64,000 bases of DNA from Gemmatimonas phototrophica (GTDB lineage: Bacteria > Gemmatimonadota > Gemmatimonadetes > Gemmatimonadales > Gemmatimonadaceae), in NCBI RefSeq assembly GCF_000695095.2, contig NZ_CP011454.1, positions 372,001-436,000 of the forward strand. The letters run 5' to 3'. Below the pieces are notes generated by a model. The model saw only the letters and a program-made list of their open reading frames with translations. It was not told the DNA's origin and ran no database searches. This document shows, one piece after another, positions 31,536 to 39,709 of this stretch. The position numbers were made by a program, and so were the translations under genes. The stretch's first letter is position 1; the number at the start of each line of letters is the position of its first letter.

Positions 31536-32582
31536 ATGAATCCTCTGCGACACTCCGCCACTGCACTCGCGTTGCTCCTCGCGCTGGCCGGCGTGGCACG
31601 GCCCGTGTGCGCTCAGGCGACCACTCAAGGTGATGTGCTGGTCCTGACCACCGGGGGGACGATTGCCAGCCGCGCGACTGGCCCGATGACCGATGGCGCG
31701 TCGCTCGTTCGCGGTATTCCGGCGCTCGCGACGGTCGCGTCTGTTCGCGTGGACGAGGTGTTCCGCGTGCCGTCGTCACAAATGACGCCGCCGGACTGGC
31801 TCCGGCTTGTGAAGCGCATCAACGCCGAGCTCGCCTCGGCGCCGCGACTGCGTGGTGTGGTGGTGACGCACGGAACGGATACCATGGAGGAGACCGCCTT
31901 CTTCCTCAACCTCACTGTGCGCGATGCACGCCCCGTCGTGGTGGTGGGATCGATGCGCGGGGGAGATGAGGTGTCGGCCGACGGTCCGGCCAACATCCTG
32001 AATGGCGTGCGGGTGGCCGTGAGCGAATCGGCGAAGGGGCAAGGCGTGCTGGTGGTGCTCAACGAGGACATCAGCGCGGCGCGGGATGTGTGGAAGACGG
32101 ACAACCGTCGCGTGGATACGTTTCGCTCACCCGAGCGTGGCTTCCTCGGCGCCGCTGACCCGGATAGCGTGGTCTTTTTCCGACGCACCGTGCAGCCCCA
32201 CACGACCACGTCGGAGTTTGATGTCACGCGCCTTGAGACGCTCCCCGCCGTGGAGATCCTGACGGACTATGCCGGGTTCGACTCGACGGTGATGCGCGCC
32301 GCCATCGAGCGACGTCCGCGGGGCATCGTGTTCACCAGCTTTGCCGGTGGTCGTCTGAGTGGGGGCGGCCAGGCCGCGGTGCGCATGGCTGGCGCAGCCG
32401 GGATTCCAGTCGTCGTTGCGTCTCGTGTACCCGGCGGCCGCATCGTTGGTGCACCGCACAGTGGGCTGCCGCGCATCCTGGCCCGCGATCTCCCCCCGCA
32501 TAAGGCCCGCGTGTTGCTCATGCTCGCGCTGACGCGTACCACCGACCGTGCGGGGTTGCAGCAGATCTTTGATCGCTACTGA
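31536..32582 (+). CDS. Exported asparaginase (type II-like)
   Basis: 348 residues from ATG 31536, with AAGGA upstream. The signal peptide (ATALALLLALAGVARPVCAQ) exports it to the periplasm. VLVLTTGGTIASRATGP carries the first catalytic Thr and GVVVTHGTDTMEETAFFLN the second Thr-Asp-Lys-type site; VVVVGSMRGGDEVSADGPAN is the third family block. It hydrolyses asparagine to aspartate and ammonia. A second, divergent copy lies at 62.5 kb. The deacylase gene follows 70 bases downstream on the same strand, giving a nitrogen-scavenging pair. Confidence 0.93.
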   Translation: MNPLRHSATALALLLALAGVARPVCAQATTQGDVLVLTTGGTIASRATGPMTDGASLVRGIPALATVASVRVDEVFRVPSSQMTPPDWLRLVKRINAELASAPRLRGVVVTHGTDTMEETAFFLNLTVRDARPVVVVGSMRGGDEVSADGPANILNGVRVAVSESAKGQGVLVVLNEDISAARDVWKTDNRRVDTFRSPERGFLGAADPDSVVFFRRTVQPHTTTSEFDVTRLETLPAVEILTDYAGFDSTVMRAAIERRPRGIVFTSFAGGRLSGGGQAAVRMAGAAGIPVVVASRVPGGRIVGAPHSGLPRILARDLPPHKARVLLMLALTRTTDRAGLQQIFDRY

Positions 32583-32652
32583 CACGCGCCGCTGGTGTTC
32601 CTCGGGCGCGAGACGCATACTCGGCAGATCCCTTCTGCGGAGCATGTGTTTC

Positions 32653-34374
32653 ATGGTGCGTTTATCATCCGTCGTGCCACTGCTGACGGCGTCGCTGTTG
32701 TGTGGTGGCCTTCCACTCACGGCGCACGCGCAATCCGCCGCACCGGCGGCGCCACGGTTCGACGTGCTCATTCGTGGCGGTCGCGTTTTTGACGGGACGG
32801 GGAATCCGGCCGTTCCCGCCGATGTGGGCATTCGGGATGGACGGATCGTCGCCGTTGGCCGGCTACGGGGAGCCACCGCAACGCGCATCGTTGATGCGAC
32901 CGGCAAGCATGTGGCCCCCGGGTTCATTGACATTCATTCGCACGCCGATGACGGCGCGAGCATTCAGGGGGGATTCCGGGACAAGGATGCGCGGTATCGC
33001 GCCGCCCCGAATCTCGTCACGCAAGGGGTGACCACGGTGGTGGTCAACCATGATGGACGCTCGCCGTGGCCCGTGGCGGATCAGCGCGAGTTTCTGGAGC
33101 AGAACGGCATTGGTCCGAATGCCCTGCTGATGGTTGGCCACGGGACGGTGCGGGCCCGGGTCATGGGGAATGACTTCCGCCGAGCGGCGCGTCCGGACGA
33201 AGTGGTGAAGATGCAGGAGCTGGTGCGACAGGCTATGCGTGAGGGGGCCATTGGTTTGTCGGCTGGACTTGAGTACGTGCCGGGTCGGTGGAGCACGACC
33301 GACGAAGTCGTGGCGCTGGCCAAGGAGATCGTGCCGTTCGATGGCGTGTACATCGCGCACCAGCGCGCCGAGGGCGGGGACCCCATGTGGTTCTGGCCCA
33401 GTCAGGACGCGCCGGGTGCTCCCACGCTCATGGATGCCGTGCAGGAGACCATCGATGTTGGTGAGCGTACGGGTGCCCGCGTTGTGGCGTCGCACATCAA
33501 AGCCAAGGGTGAGCATTGGCGCGGGACGAGTCAGTCCATCATTCAGTTGATTGAGCGCGCGCGGGCACGCGGCGTGGATGTCTGGGCTGATCAGTACAGC
33601 TACAACACCAGCGGAACCGACGGGAATACGGTGCTGCTCCCCGCGTGGGCCATCACGCCACCCACCGACGCGCGGGCGCCGCAAGGGACACGTACAGACT
33701 ACTCGGCGGCACTGCGGGCGACGCTGGCCGACAGTGCGCGTGCCGTGATGCTCCGTCGCGATGTGACGCACGAGATCAGGCGCCGAGGGGGTCCGGAGAA
33801 CGTGATGATCTTCGAGTATCCCGACACCACCGCCATTGGGCGGACGGTGGGACAGTTGGCGGCACGACGCGGCGTGTCGCCGGTGGAGATGGCCATTCAG
33901 CTGCAGCTCGAGGGGAACCCCTCACAGCGCGGTGGCGGCCGCATGCGCGGCTTCTCCATGGACGAAGGCGATATGGACCGCTTTGCCGCGCAACCCTGGG
34001 TGGCAACGGCCAGCGACGCCGGCATTGCCCTCCCGGAAGACGGCCCCAATGTCCACGCGCGATTCTATGGCACCTTTCCGCGCAAGCTCCGCCTCTACGC
34101 CATGGAGCGCGGCGTGATATCAGTGGAGAGCGCGATTCGCAGCATGACGAGCCTGCCGGCGCAGATTGTGGGACTCAAGGATCGCGGGCAGTTGCGCGAA
34201 GGGATGGTGGCCGACGTCGTGGTGCTGGACCTCAAGACCATCAGAGACCCGGCGACGTTTTTCGCGCCGCATCAATACGCCGAAGGGATTGAACTGGTGC
34301 TCGTGAACGGCGTTGCGGTGGCGGAGCAGGGGAAGCCAACGTGGAAGCTGCCGGGCAAGGTGCTGCGGCGGTAA
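32653..34374 (+). CDS. Exported N-acyl-D-amino-acid deacylase / D-aminoacylase family amidohydrolase
   Basis: 573 residues from ATG 32653; GGAG at 32639 is at a better distance than for ATG 32644. Signal peptide VVPLLTASLLCGGLPLTAHA. Amidohydrolase fold: FDVLIRGGRVFDGTGNPAVP, APGFIDIHSHADDG (HxH metal site), VASHIKAKGE, and a C-terminal GMVADVVVLDLKTI strand pair. The LIRGG..FDGTG..P and AGLEYVPGRWSTTDEVVALA features fit D-aminoacylase-type enzymes that free D-amino acids from N-acyl derivatives; they could also be dihydroorotase-like isoaspartyl hydrolases. Follows asparaginase. Confidence 0.9.
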   Translation: MVRLSSVVPLLTASLLCGGLPLTAHAQSAAPAAPRFDVLIRGGRVFDGTGNPAVPADVGIRDGRIVAVGRLRGATATRIVDATGKHVAPGFIDIHSHADDGASIQGGFRDKDARYRAAPNLVTQGVTTVVVNHDGRSPWPVADQREFLEQNGIGPNALLMVGHGTVRARVMGNDFRRAARPDEVVKMQELVRQAMREGAIGLSAGLEYVPGRWSTTDEVVALAKEIVPFDGVYIAHQRAEGGDPMWFWPSQDAPGAPTLMDAVQETIDVGERTGARVVASHIKAKGEHWRGTSQSIIQLIERARARGVDVWADQYSYNTSGTDGNTVLLPAWAITPPTDARAPQGTRTDYSAALRATLADSARAVMLRRDVTHEIRRRGGPENVMIFEYPDTTAIGRTVGQLAARRGVSPVEMAIQLQLEGNPSQRGGGRMRGFSMDEGDMDRFAAQPWVATASDAGIALPEDGPNVHARFYGTFPRKLRLYAMERGVISVESAIRSMTSLPAQIVGLKDRGQLREGMVADVVVLDLKTIRDPATFFAPHQYAEGIELVLVNGVAVAEQGKPTWKLPGKVLRR

Positions 34375-34394
34375 CGTGTGGGGGGCGCGGTGCG

Positions 34395-35510
34395 CTACCG
34401 CGGCACTCCCAACACCCGCAACACCGCCCCCATGACCGCGTTTGTCTGACGCGATTCGCTCTGATCGGTGATTGAGACCGCGATGGTAATGCCCGCCTCC
34501 GGGAATACCATCGCCGTCGTTCCCCAGAAGCCACTGTGGCCACGCCCGGTCTGACCGCCCACCACTGCGCCGAAGAGGCCCAGGCCATACCCGTTCATCT
34601 CCGGACTGCGCGGGCGCCGCATCGTGTCGAGCGTCGCTCCGTTCGCGAACACCTGGCCATTCAGGAGCGCGGTGAGGAAGTGCGCGAGATCGGCCATGGT
34701 GGCCACAATACCGCCACCACCATACAGGTCGAACGACGGGTCAATACCGTAGGCGTCGAGGCCACCGAGATACTGGTGCGCCCGATCTGAAACGCCCGGC
34801 GGCGTTGGCTCCAGCGTTTCCCACCAGGTATGGCGCAGTCCCAGCTGATCGAAACGCACCAGCGCGCGCACGGCAGGTCCGAGCGGCTGACCGCTGTATC
34901 GCTCCACGATCAAGCCCAGCAGCACATAGCCGCTATCGGAATAACGGAACTGCGCCCCCGGCGGCCCCACCGGCGCCAGACTGTCCACCAGCCACTGCAG
35001 CTGCTCGCGTGGCGTCCAGCGATGCTGCGGATCGGTGCGCAGTGACGCCACATAGCTTGGTACTGCGGGATGTTCATTGAACCCGGCCCGATGACTCAGC
35101 ACCTGCTCAATGGTGATGACATCCGTTGCGTAGCCATCACGACGAAGCAGGGAATCCACCGCCGGTGGCAGATGCTTCGATAACGGGTCGCTGAGCGAGA
35201 GCCGTCCCGTTTCCACGAGCCGCAGCAGTGCAGCCGCGGTGTAGGTCTTGGTGTTGCTCGCCAGCCGGACGGGTTGGTCCGGTGTGAGCCGGATCTTGCG
35301 TGCGGTATCGGCGAGTCCGGCCGCGACGCTCCAGCGCTTTCCGGTGGCCTGCTGCTCCACCGCAATGATGATCCCCGGCATGCGCGGCCGAGCGGCAATG
35401 ACACTGTCGGCGAGCTGCTGCAGGCGGGACTGCACCGAGTCAGATGCCGCCCGTGCGGGCGGCTGTGCCGCCACGGCGAACAGCGACACGAGAAGAAGCA
35501 GGGGAGTCAT
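34395..35510 (-). CDS. Secreted serine hydrolase, beta-lactamase class C fold (second copy of the type)
   Basis: 371 residues from ATG 35510. Signal peptide MTPLLLLVSLFAVAAQPPAR. The SxxK motif is ASNTK (Ser 85, Lys 88), the second motif is YSD (FRYSDSGYVL, Asp replacing Asn), and the third is HSG in GRGHSGFWGT. It lacks the long C-terminal domain of the protein at 0.3 kb. Likely a periplasmic D-peptidase or esterase. It converges with the deacylase gene. Confidence 0.88.
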   Translation of the reverse strand: MTPLLLLVSLFAVAAQPPARAASDSVQSRLQQLADSVIAARPRMPGIIIAVEQQATGKRWSVAAGLADTARKIRLTPDQPVRLASNTKTYTAAALLRLVETGRLSLSDPLSKHLPPAVDSLLRRDGYATDVITIEQVLSHRAGFNEHPAVPSYVASLRTDPQHRWTPREQLQWLVDSLAPVGPPGAQFRYSDSGYVLLGLIVERYSGQPLGPAVRALVRFDQLGLRHTWWETLEPTPPGVSDRAHQYLGGLDAYGIDPSFDLYGGGGIVATMADLAHFLTALLNGQVFANGATLDTMRRPRSPEMNGYGLGLFGAVVGGQTGRGHSGFWGTTAMVFPEAGITIAVSITDQSESRQTNAVMGAVLRVLGVPR

Positions 35511-35625
35511 GGAACGCTGGATCGGGTGAGCAGTTGGACCAACCGGACAACGGGGATGCATCGCGCCGTGGCGGCGCTACTCGTCGCCCGAAGCGCCGCC
35601 CGTGGGATGCCCTGCCGTCATCAGC

Positions 35626-36315
35626 TTAGTGCGGCGTAATATGCGACCCGTCAGCTGGCGTTGTAGCCCGCACGACGGGAAGGACATCGCGCTCTGGACG
35701 TCTGTTGGCCATGATGTTGTTGAGGAAGCGCTGCCCTTCCGACAGGCGCTCCACTTCAATGGCAATGGCATCAACCGCCTGCACCAGCCGATCGTCGTTG
35801 CGCTCCGACAGCGCGTGATTGCGCCGCTGCTGTTCGGCCAACCGCTTGCCGCGCGCCACAGCAAAGCGCCAGAGCAACGCGCCCAATAGCAGAAAGCCAC
35901 CGGCTTCCATTGCCATGAGGCGGAAATACTGCACACGTTGCGCTTGCAACAGATCGCCCGGGTCGAAGGGGGGCGGTGCCATTTCAAAGAAGGCCGGTGG
36001 CGCCTCTGCGTCCCCGATGCCCATGGGCAACTTCATCGCCTCATCGATCTGCCGATCTGCGTTCTGCAACGACTGCTCGAGTGTCTTGAGCCGGGCCCCC
36101 AATCGCTCCACCGTTGCTTCGTATTCCTTCACCATGCCCACTTCGCCACGGGCCTGCGCGTTCAGGCGCTCCTGCCCCACGCGACCCCGTTCTCGCATGG
36201 TGTTCTGATACTGCTGAGAGATGAGCTCGCGCCGCTCCTGCAGCGCCTGCAGGCGGGCCGGTGAACCATCAACGGTGACGGCGATGGGAGCGGGGCTGAC
36301 TGAGGGCTGGGGCAT
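35626..36315 (-). CDS. Coiled-coil, single-pass membrane protein (paralogue of the 16.2 kb gene)
   Basis: 229 residues from ATG 36315 (a GTG at 36363 is possible). Pro-rich leader, coiled coil (LQALQERRELISQQYQNTMR to LGARLKTLEQSLQNADRQID), one membrane helix (LMAMEAGGFLLLGALLWRFA) and a tail with QAVDAIAIEVERLSEGQRFL, nearly the same as in the 16.2 kb protein. Same domain order, so both belong to one uncharacterised family; the sequence between conserved parts has diverged strongly. Confidence 0.75.
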   Translation of the reverse strand: MPQPSVSPAPIAVTVDGSPARLQALQERRELISQQYQNTMRERGRVGQERLNAQARGEVGMVKEYEATVERLGARLKTLEQSLQNADRQIDEAMKLPMGIGDAEAPPAFFEMAPPPFDPGDLLQAQRVQYFRLMAMEAGGFLLLGALLWRFAVARGKRLAEQQRRNHALSERNDDRLVQAVDAIAIEVERLSEGQRFLNNIMANRRPERDVLPVVRATTPADGSHITPH

Positions 36316-36453
36316 GGGCGGGCTCGGCGGGAGGCCAGCGGAGGCGAATACGGGCGCGGACACGCCCGAAGGGCGTACGCGAGGGCGCCGAGGCCGGTTT
36401 CAGACGGCTCGCGCACCCTTGCCGAGTCGTGGATGCTGCCGTAGTTCACGGAG

Positions 36454-36693
36454 ATGCAAATCTCATCCACTCTGAGCGCGGCGCTCGGCAGCCGCCGTGT
36501 CCGGCTTACCGCCGTATCCCTGCTGGCGTTGCTCGTGCCGTCGTTGGCCGGAACCCAATCGCGCGGATGCCCTCGCTTTGCCCGCGTCCCCGGCTACGGT
36601 GCGTGCACCAACACGGGGGGCAGCACCTGTGGATTCTGCACGTACCGCTGCAATGATGAGACCGTTGTGCGCTGGAACGTGTGCGGAGGATAA
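36454..36693 (+). CDS. Small secreted six-cysteine peptide
   Basis: 79 residues from ATG 36454. Signal peptide (LTAVSLLALLVPSLAGTQS, about 18-36), then a 43-residue mature part with Cys at 39, 51, 59, 62, 66 and 77, enough for three disulfides or metal binding; it is Gly- and Thr-rich and ends NVCGG. The next gene (large lipoprotein) starts at GTG 36681, overlapping this gene by 13 bases, so expression is probably coupled. Small Cys-rich secreted peptides paired with propeller-type lipoproteins (NVEALA-type pairs) are known in Bacteroidota; homology to those is not shown here. Confidence 0.65.
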   Translation: MQISSTLSAALGSRRVRLTAVSLLALLVPSLAGTQSRGCPRFARVPGYGACTNTGGSTCGFCTYRCNDETVVRWNVCGG

Positions 36694-37847
36694 TTGCGCG
36701 TGTCGTGATGGTGCTGGCGTTGCCGGTGTGGCTGCAGGGGTGCGACGATACCGTGAACGCGGCGGACGAAGCACCGCCGGCACTCCGGGCGGCGCTCGCG
36801 GCGCGCACGGTGTATCCGGCCAAGCGCGAGGAATGGCGCACCGATATCACGTCGTACACCGACAGCACCATGGAGCCCCGGGTCTTCCGGGCCAGCCAGG
36901 CCACGGTGGCGCTGCTGCAGGCGTCTCCCACGCGCATCTCGCTCTTTGAGCTGAACCGGAAGGGGATGCTGCTGTCAACGCGCCCGGCTCGTATTGATTC
37001 GGTGCTCAACGCTCAGGTGCCGCGCGACATTGTCTTGCCCACGGAACTGTCGCGCGTTACTGACGACGGGCAGGTCGATATCATCGATAGCGCCAGCAGC
37101 ATCCTGATGCGCGAATCGATTGGCGGATTCATGTTCCGCCGCGACTTGCCATTGCTGCGCGGCGGGAGTGGCCGGCTGTGCACGGTGTCGCCGGCTACCC
37201 TGCTGCACGTTCGGGTTCTGGGAGAGCGGCGTACCCTTGAGGCATTTACACTCACGGCCATTGCCGCCGACGACGTGCTCAAGGGGCGCCACCGCTTTGT
37301 CGGGACACCGGGGACGCGTCTGCGATTCGGCACGGGTGATGCGCGTCGGTGTCTACTCCTCACCGAACGTGAGGTGCTGGTGGTGAGTGCGCCCGATGCG
37401 CCGGGGGCTGGTGTGCCTCCTCGTCTCGCACCACTTCGCGCGCCAGGCGCCGCGGCCCCCATGACTATCGATCAGATGAGCCCCGGTGCCTCACGCGATA
37501 GCGCCAACGTGTTGCAGCCGTTCATTGTGGACGCGGCCATTGTGGATGGCGGCTTTGTGGTGCTGGTGGGGATCGAGTCTGACCGGCAGGGGCGTATCCT
37601 CGACTACTACAACGAGCGCGGTGACTACCTGCAGAGTGCCATGCTCCCCTTCACCGCGTCCGCGATGACCGGCAGCGGGCCGCGCTTTCTGGCGCTGCAT
37701 CAGGATACTAAGTTCCGCTGGTGGCTCTCGTCGTGGTTAACGCCCATGGCGGCGCGAGGCGCGACCCCGCCGCCCGAGCCGCGGCAGATCAACGCCACAC
37801 CGGGACGTCAGCTGTTTGAGCTGCCGCGGCGGTCGGCAAAGCCGTAA
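36681..37847 (+). CDS. Large lipoprotein of unknown function, coupled to the Cys-rich peptide
   Basis: 388 residues from GTG 36681; ATG 36708 is an alternative. Lipobox at the end of VVMVLALPVWLQGC. The mature part has repeated beta-rich stretches (ISLFELNRKGMLLSTRPARI, RLCTVSPATLLHVRVLGERR, VVLVGIESDRQGRILDYYNE) that resemble blades of 6-bladed propeller lipoproteins, but no blade repeat is clear enough to assert. Ends in a Pro/Arg-rich tail. Overlap with the six-cysteine peptide gene suggests a two-component envelope system. Confidence 0.65.
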   Translation: MRRIIARVVMVLALPVWLQGCDDTVNAADEAPPALRAALAARTVYPAKREEWRTDITSYTDSTMEPRVFRASQATVALLQASPTRISLFELNRKGMLLSTRPARIDSVLNAQVPRDIVLPTELSRVTDDGQVDIIDSASSILMRESIGGFMFRRDLPLLRGGSGRLCTVSPATLLHVRVLGERRTLEAFTLTAIAADDVLKGRHRFVGTPGTRLRFGTGDARRCLLLTEREVLVVSAPDAPGAGVPPRLAPLRAPGAAAPMTIDQMSPGASRDSANVLQPFIVDAAIVDGGFVVLVGIESDRQGRILDYYNERGDYLQSAMLPFTASAMTGSGPRFLALHQDTKFRWWLSSWLTPMAARGATPPPEPRQINATPGRQLFELPRRSAKP

Positions 37848-37858
37848 GGCGCCCTGCG

Positions 37859-38398
37859 CTACTTTGGCGCCAACCGCACCACAATGACCTGCGCCCCGCC
37901 ACACGCCAACGGGTGGGCGATATGCTGCGCGCGTGGGCGCGGCAATGCCGCCGGCAATGCCACCACATCGTGCAGCACCAGGCGTGGGGTAACGGTGTAG
38001 CGTCCGGGCACACTGAAGTCGAACACGTCGCTCAGCTCCAGGTTTGCGGTCCGTCGCTGACCGGAGCCCAAGCGCACGTATTCATCGCCATCGGGATCGC
38101 CACGCTTTACGGAGGCGCCTCCGTACGGGACCGGACGTCCGTCGCGCTCCACCTCAACGAAAGGCTGAAGCCACGCCTCTTCGAACGGTGTGCCCCAGTT
38201 GAGCAACGCGCGTGCCGTTCGGCTGCGGTTATGCAGAGTGACGGCAAAAAGCACAGGCTGCCCACGCTCCACCAGCGACGGCACACTCACGGTGCACACA
38301 ATCACTGGTGGAGCAGCAGAAGGCTCAGCGGCGCCCACGTTGACGGGCATGGCAATGGCCAGCGCGACAAGGCTGTTCCGCGTGAGCCGAAGCACCAC
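37859..38398 (-). CDS. Exported protein homologous to the M35 protease N-terminal domain
   Basis: 179 residues from GTG 38398, one base from the upstream protease stop; ATG 38437 inside the protease gene is also in frame. Signal peptide SLVALAIAMPVNVGAAEP. The mature domain (FVEVERDGRPVPYGGASVKR, EYVRLGSGQRRTANLELSDV, FDFSVPGRYTVTPRLVLHD) matches, strand for strand, the protease's N-terminal domain (FVVMRNGQQVRYEGPHIKRG, EMVRIAAGATLTYDIELSRA, YDLAQDGSYSVEFQSR). It looks like a free copy of that propeptide-like domain, possibly a chaperone or inhibitor. Confidence 0.7.
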   Translation of the reverse strand: MVLRLTRNSLVALAIAMPVNVGAAEPSAAPPVIVCTVSVPSLVERGQPVLFAVTLHNRSRTARALLNWGTPFEEAWLQPFVEVERDGRPVPYGGASVKRGDPDGDEYVRLGSGQRRTANLELSDVFDFSVPGRYTVTPRLVLHDVVALPAALPRPRAQHIAHPLACGGAQVIVVRLAPK

Positions 38399-38399
38399 A

Positions 38400-39482
38400 C
38401 TACTGCCGCTGCGGCGTGTTCTCCGCGAAGTACTCATGGTTATCCGCGTTATCGATGGCGCGAAGCGGATTGCTGAGCGCCAGACTGCGCGCCGCGCTCT
38501 GGCCGTAGGCCCAGTCGTCGGTGCCGGCAACAGCGTTGAAGTGGCTCATTTCGTGAATGAGCGTACCGCCACGCGAGTCAGTACCCGCCAACGGCGCACT
38601 CCAGAACGCCCTGCACACGTAAATCTTGTACGGCTGGCTCGGGTACACGTATGCGTAGTACGTCTTCTTGCAGCCGCAGTCGACGGTAATGGCCTTGGTG
38701 GCGAACGCGTTGTCGATGGCGGTGAAGTTGTTGCGTACGATGGTGGCGTTGGCGCTCGTCACGCCTCCAAACCACCAGGTATACCGGTCGCCGAGGGTGT
38801 TGCCCGCCAGGTACGCTTTGGACTGCGCCGCGTACGTGGCCGCCTGATTCAGGGCGGCCACCAGCTGTGTTTGCTGCGTCACGGTGCACTTGGAGTAGCT
38901 GATCAGGCTGGTCAGCGAGGAGAGACCGGTGGTGGAGATCCCGTTGGTGGCCAGTGTACGGCCGTACAACCGGACGTCCTGCCGCGCTGAGCGAAGACTG
39001 GGCTGCGCGCTGCTGGCAACCCGACTCTGGAACTCCACGCTGTAGCTGCCATCCTGTGCCAAGTCGTAGGCGCGCGACAGCTCAATGTCATACGTGAGCG
39101 TGGCCCCAGCCGCGATGCGGACCATTTCCGCCGCCATGACCGGTCCGCGCTTGATGTGCGGTCCTTCGTACCGCACCTGCTGGCCATTGCGCATCACCAC
39201 GAATTGCGCCGTTTCCATGTCCTCCGAGGGCAGCTCCGTTTCGGAGATCTCCACCGCGGCACCCGTGAGATTCGTCACGGTGACACGGGCCATCACGGGG
39301 CCATTGCCGCGCTGCTCCGGCGCCAGTGACACGCGTACCTCGAGTCCGCTGCGCGACTGGGCTGAGGCGCCGTCCAGCGACGGCGGGGCTTCGGTCAGCG
39401 TGGAGCGATCGGTGCTGCAGCCAAGAGAGAAGAGGAGAACCGCGGTGGCGGCGGAAAGCGCCTTACGACGAGTAGCGTGCAC
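38400..39482 (-). CDS. Lipoprotein metalloendopeptidase, family M35 (deuterolysin / peptidyl-Lys type)
   Basis: 360 residues from ATG 39482. Signal peptide with lipobox (VLLFSLGCSTD). Residues about 45-165 form a beta-rich N-terminal domain; the catalytic part holds the aspzincin signature: HEMSH plus GTDDWAYG (third ligand Asp), near residue 312. YAYVYPSQPYKIYVCRAFW precedes it as in peptidyl-Lys endopeptidases. Four Cys may pair (YSKCTV, VDCGCKKT, YVCRAF). It would degrade proteins at the cell surface. It is transcribed with the domain-homologue gene downstream. Confidence 0.88.
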   Translation of the reverse strand: MHATRRKALSAATAVLLFSLGCSTDRSTLTEAPPSLDGASAQSRSGLEVRVSLAPEQRGNGPVMARVTVTNLTGAAVEISETELPSEDMETAQFVVMRNGQQVRYEGPHIKRGPVMAAEMVRIAAGATLTYDIELSRAYDLAQDGSYSVEFQSRVASSAQPSLRSARQDVRLYGRTLATNGISTTGLSSLTSLISYSKCTVTQQTQLVAALNQAATYAAQSKAYLAGNTLGDRYTWWFGGVTSANATIVRNNFTAIDNAFATKAITVDCGCKKTYYAYVYPSQPYKIYVCRAFWSAPLAGTDSRGGTLIHEMSHFNAVAGTDDWAYGQSAARSLALSNPLRAIDNADNHEYFAENTPQRQ

Positions 39483-39709
39483 AATTCGCTCCGAGGGAGG
39501 GGAGTGAGACGCGGCCGCTGCCGCCGCCTCGATACGCTATTCTACCGGCTGGTCCCACAAAAGCAACGAGAAGTCCCGTTGGTATGTAATTGGTACCGAA
39601 TCAGGCACATGCTGGTCGAACGGCTCGGTGGTCGAGATATTCGCTTCGGAACTGGTCCGGCGGCGGCAAACGCCCCGCTGCCTCACAGGCATGCCTCCAG
39701 AGGTTGGCT

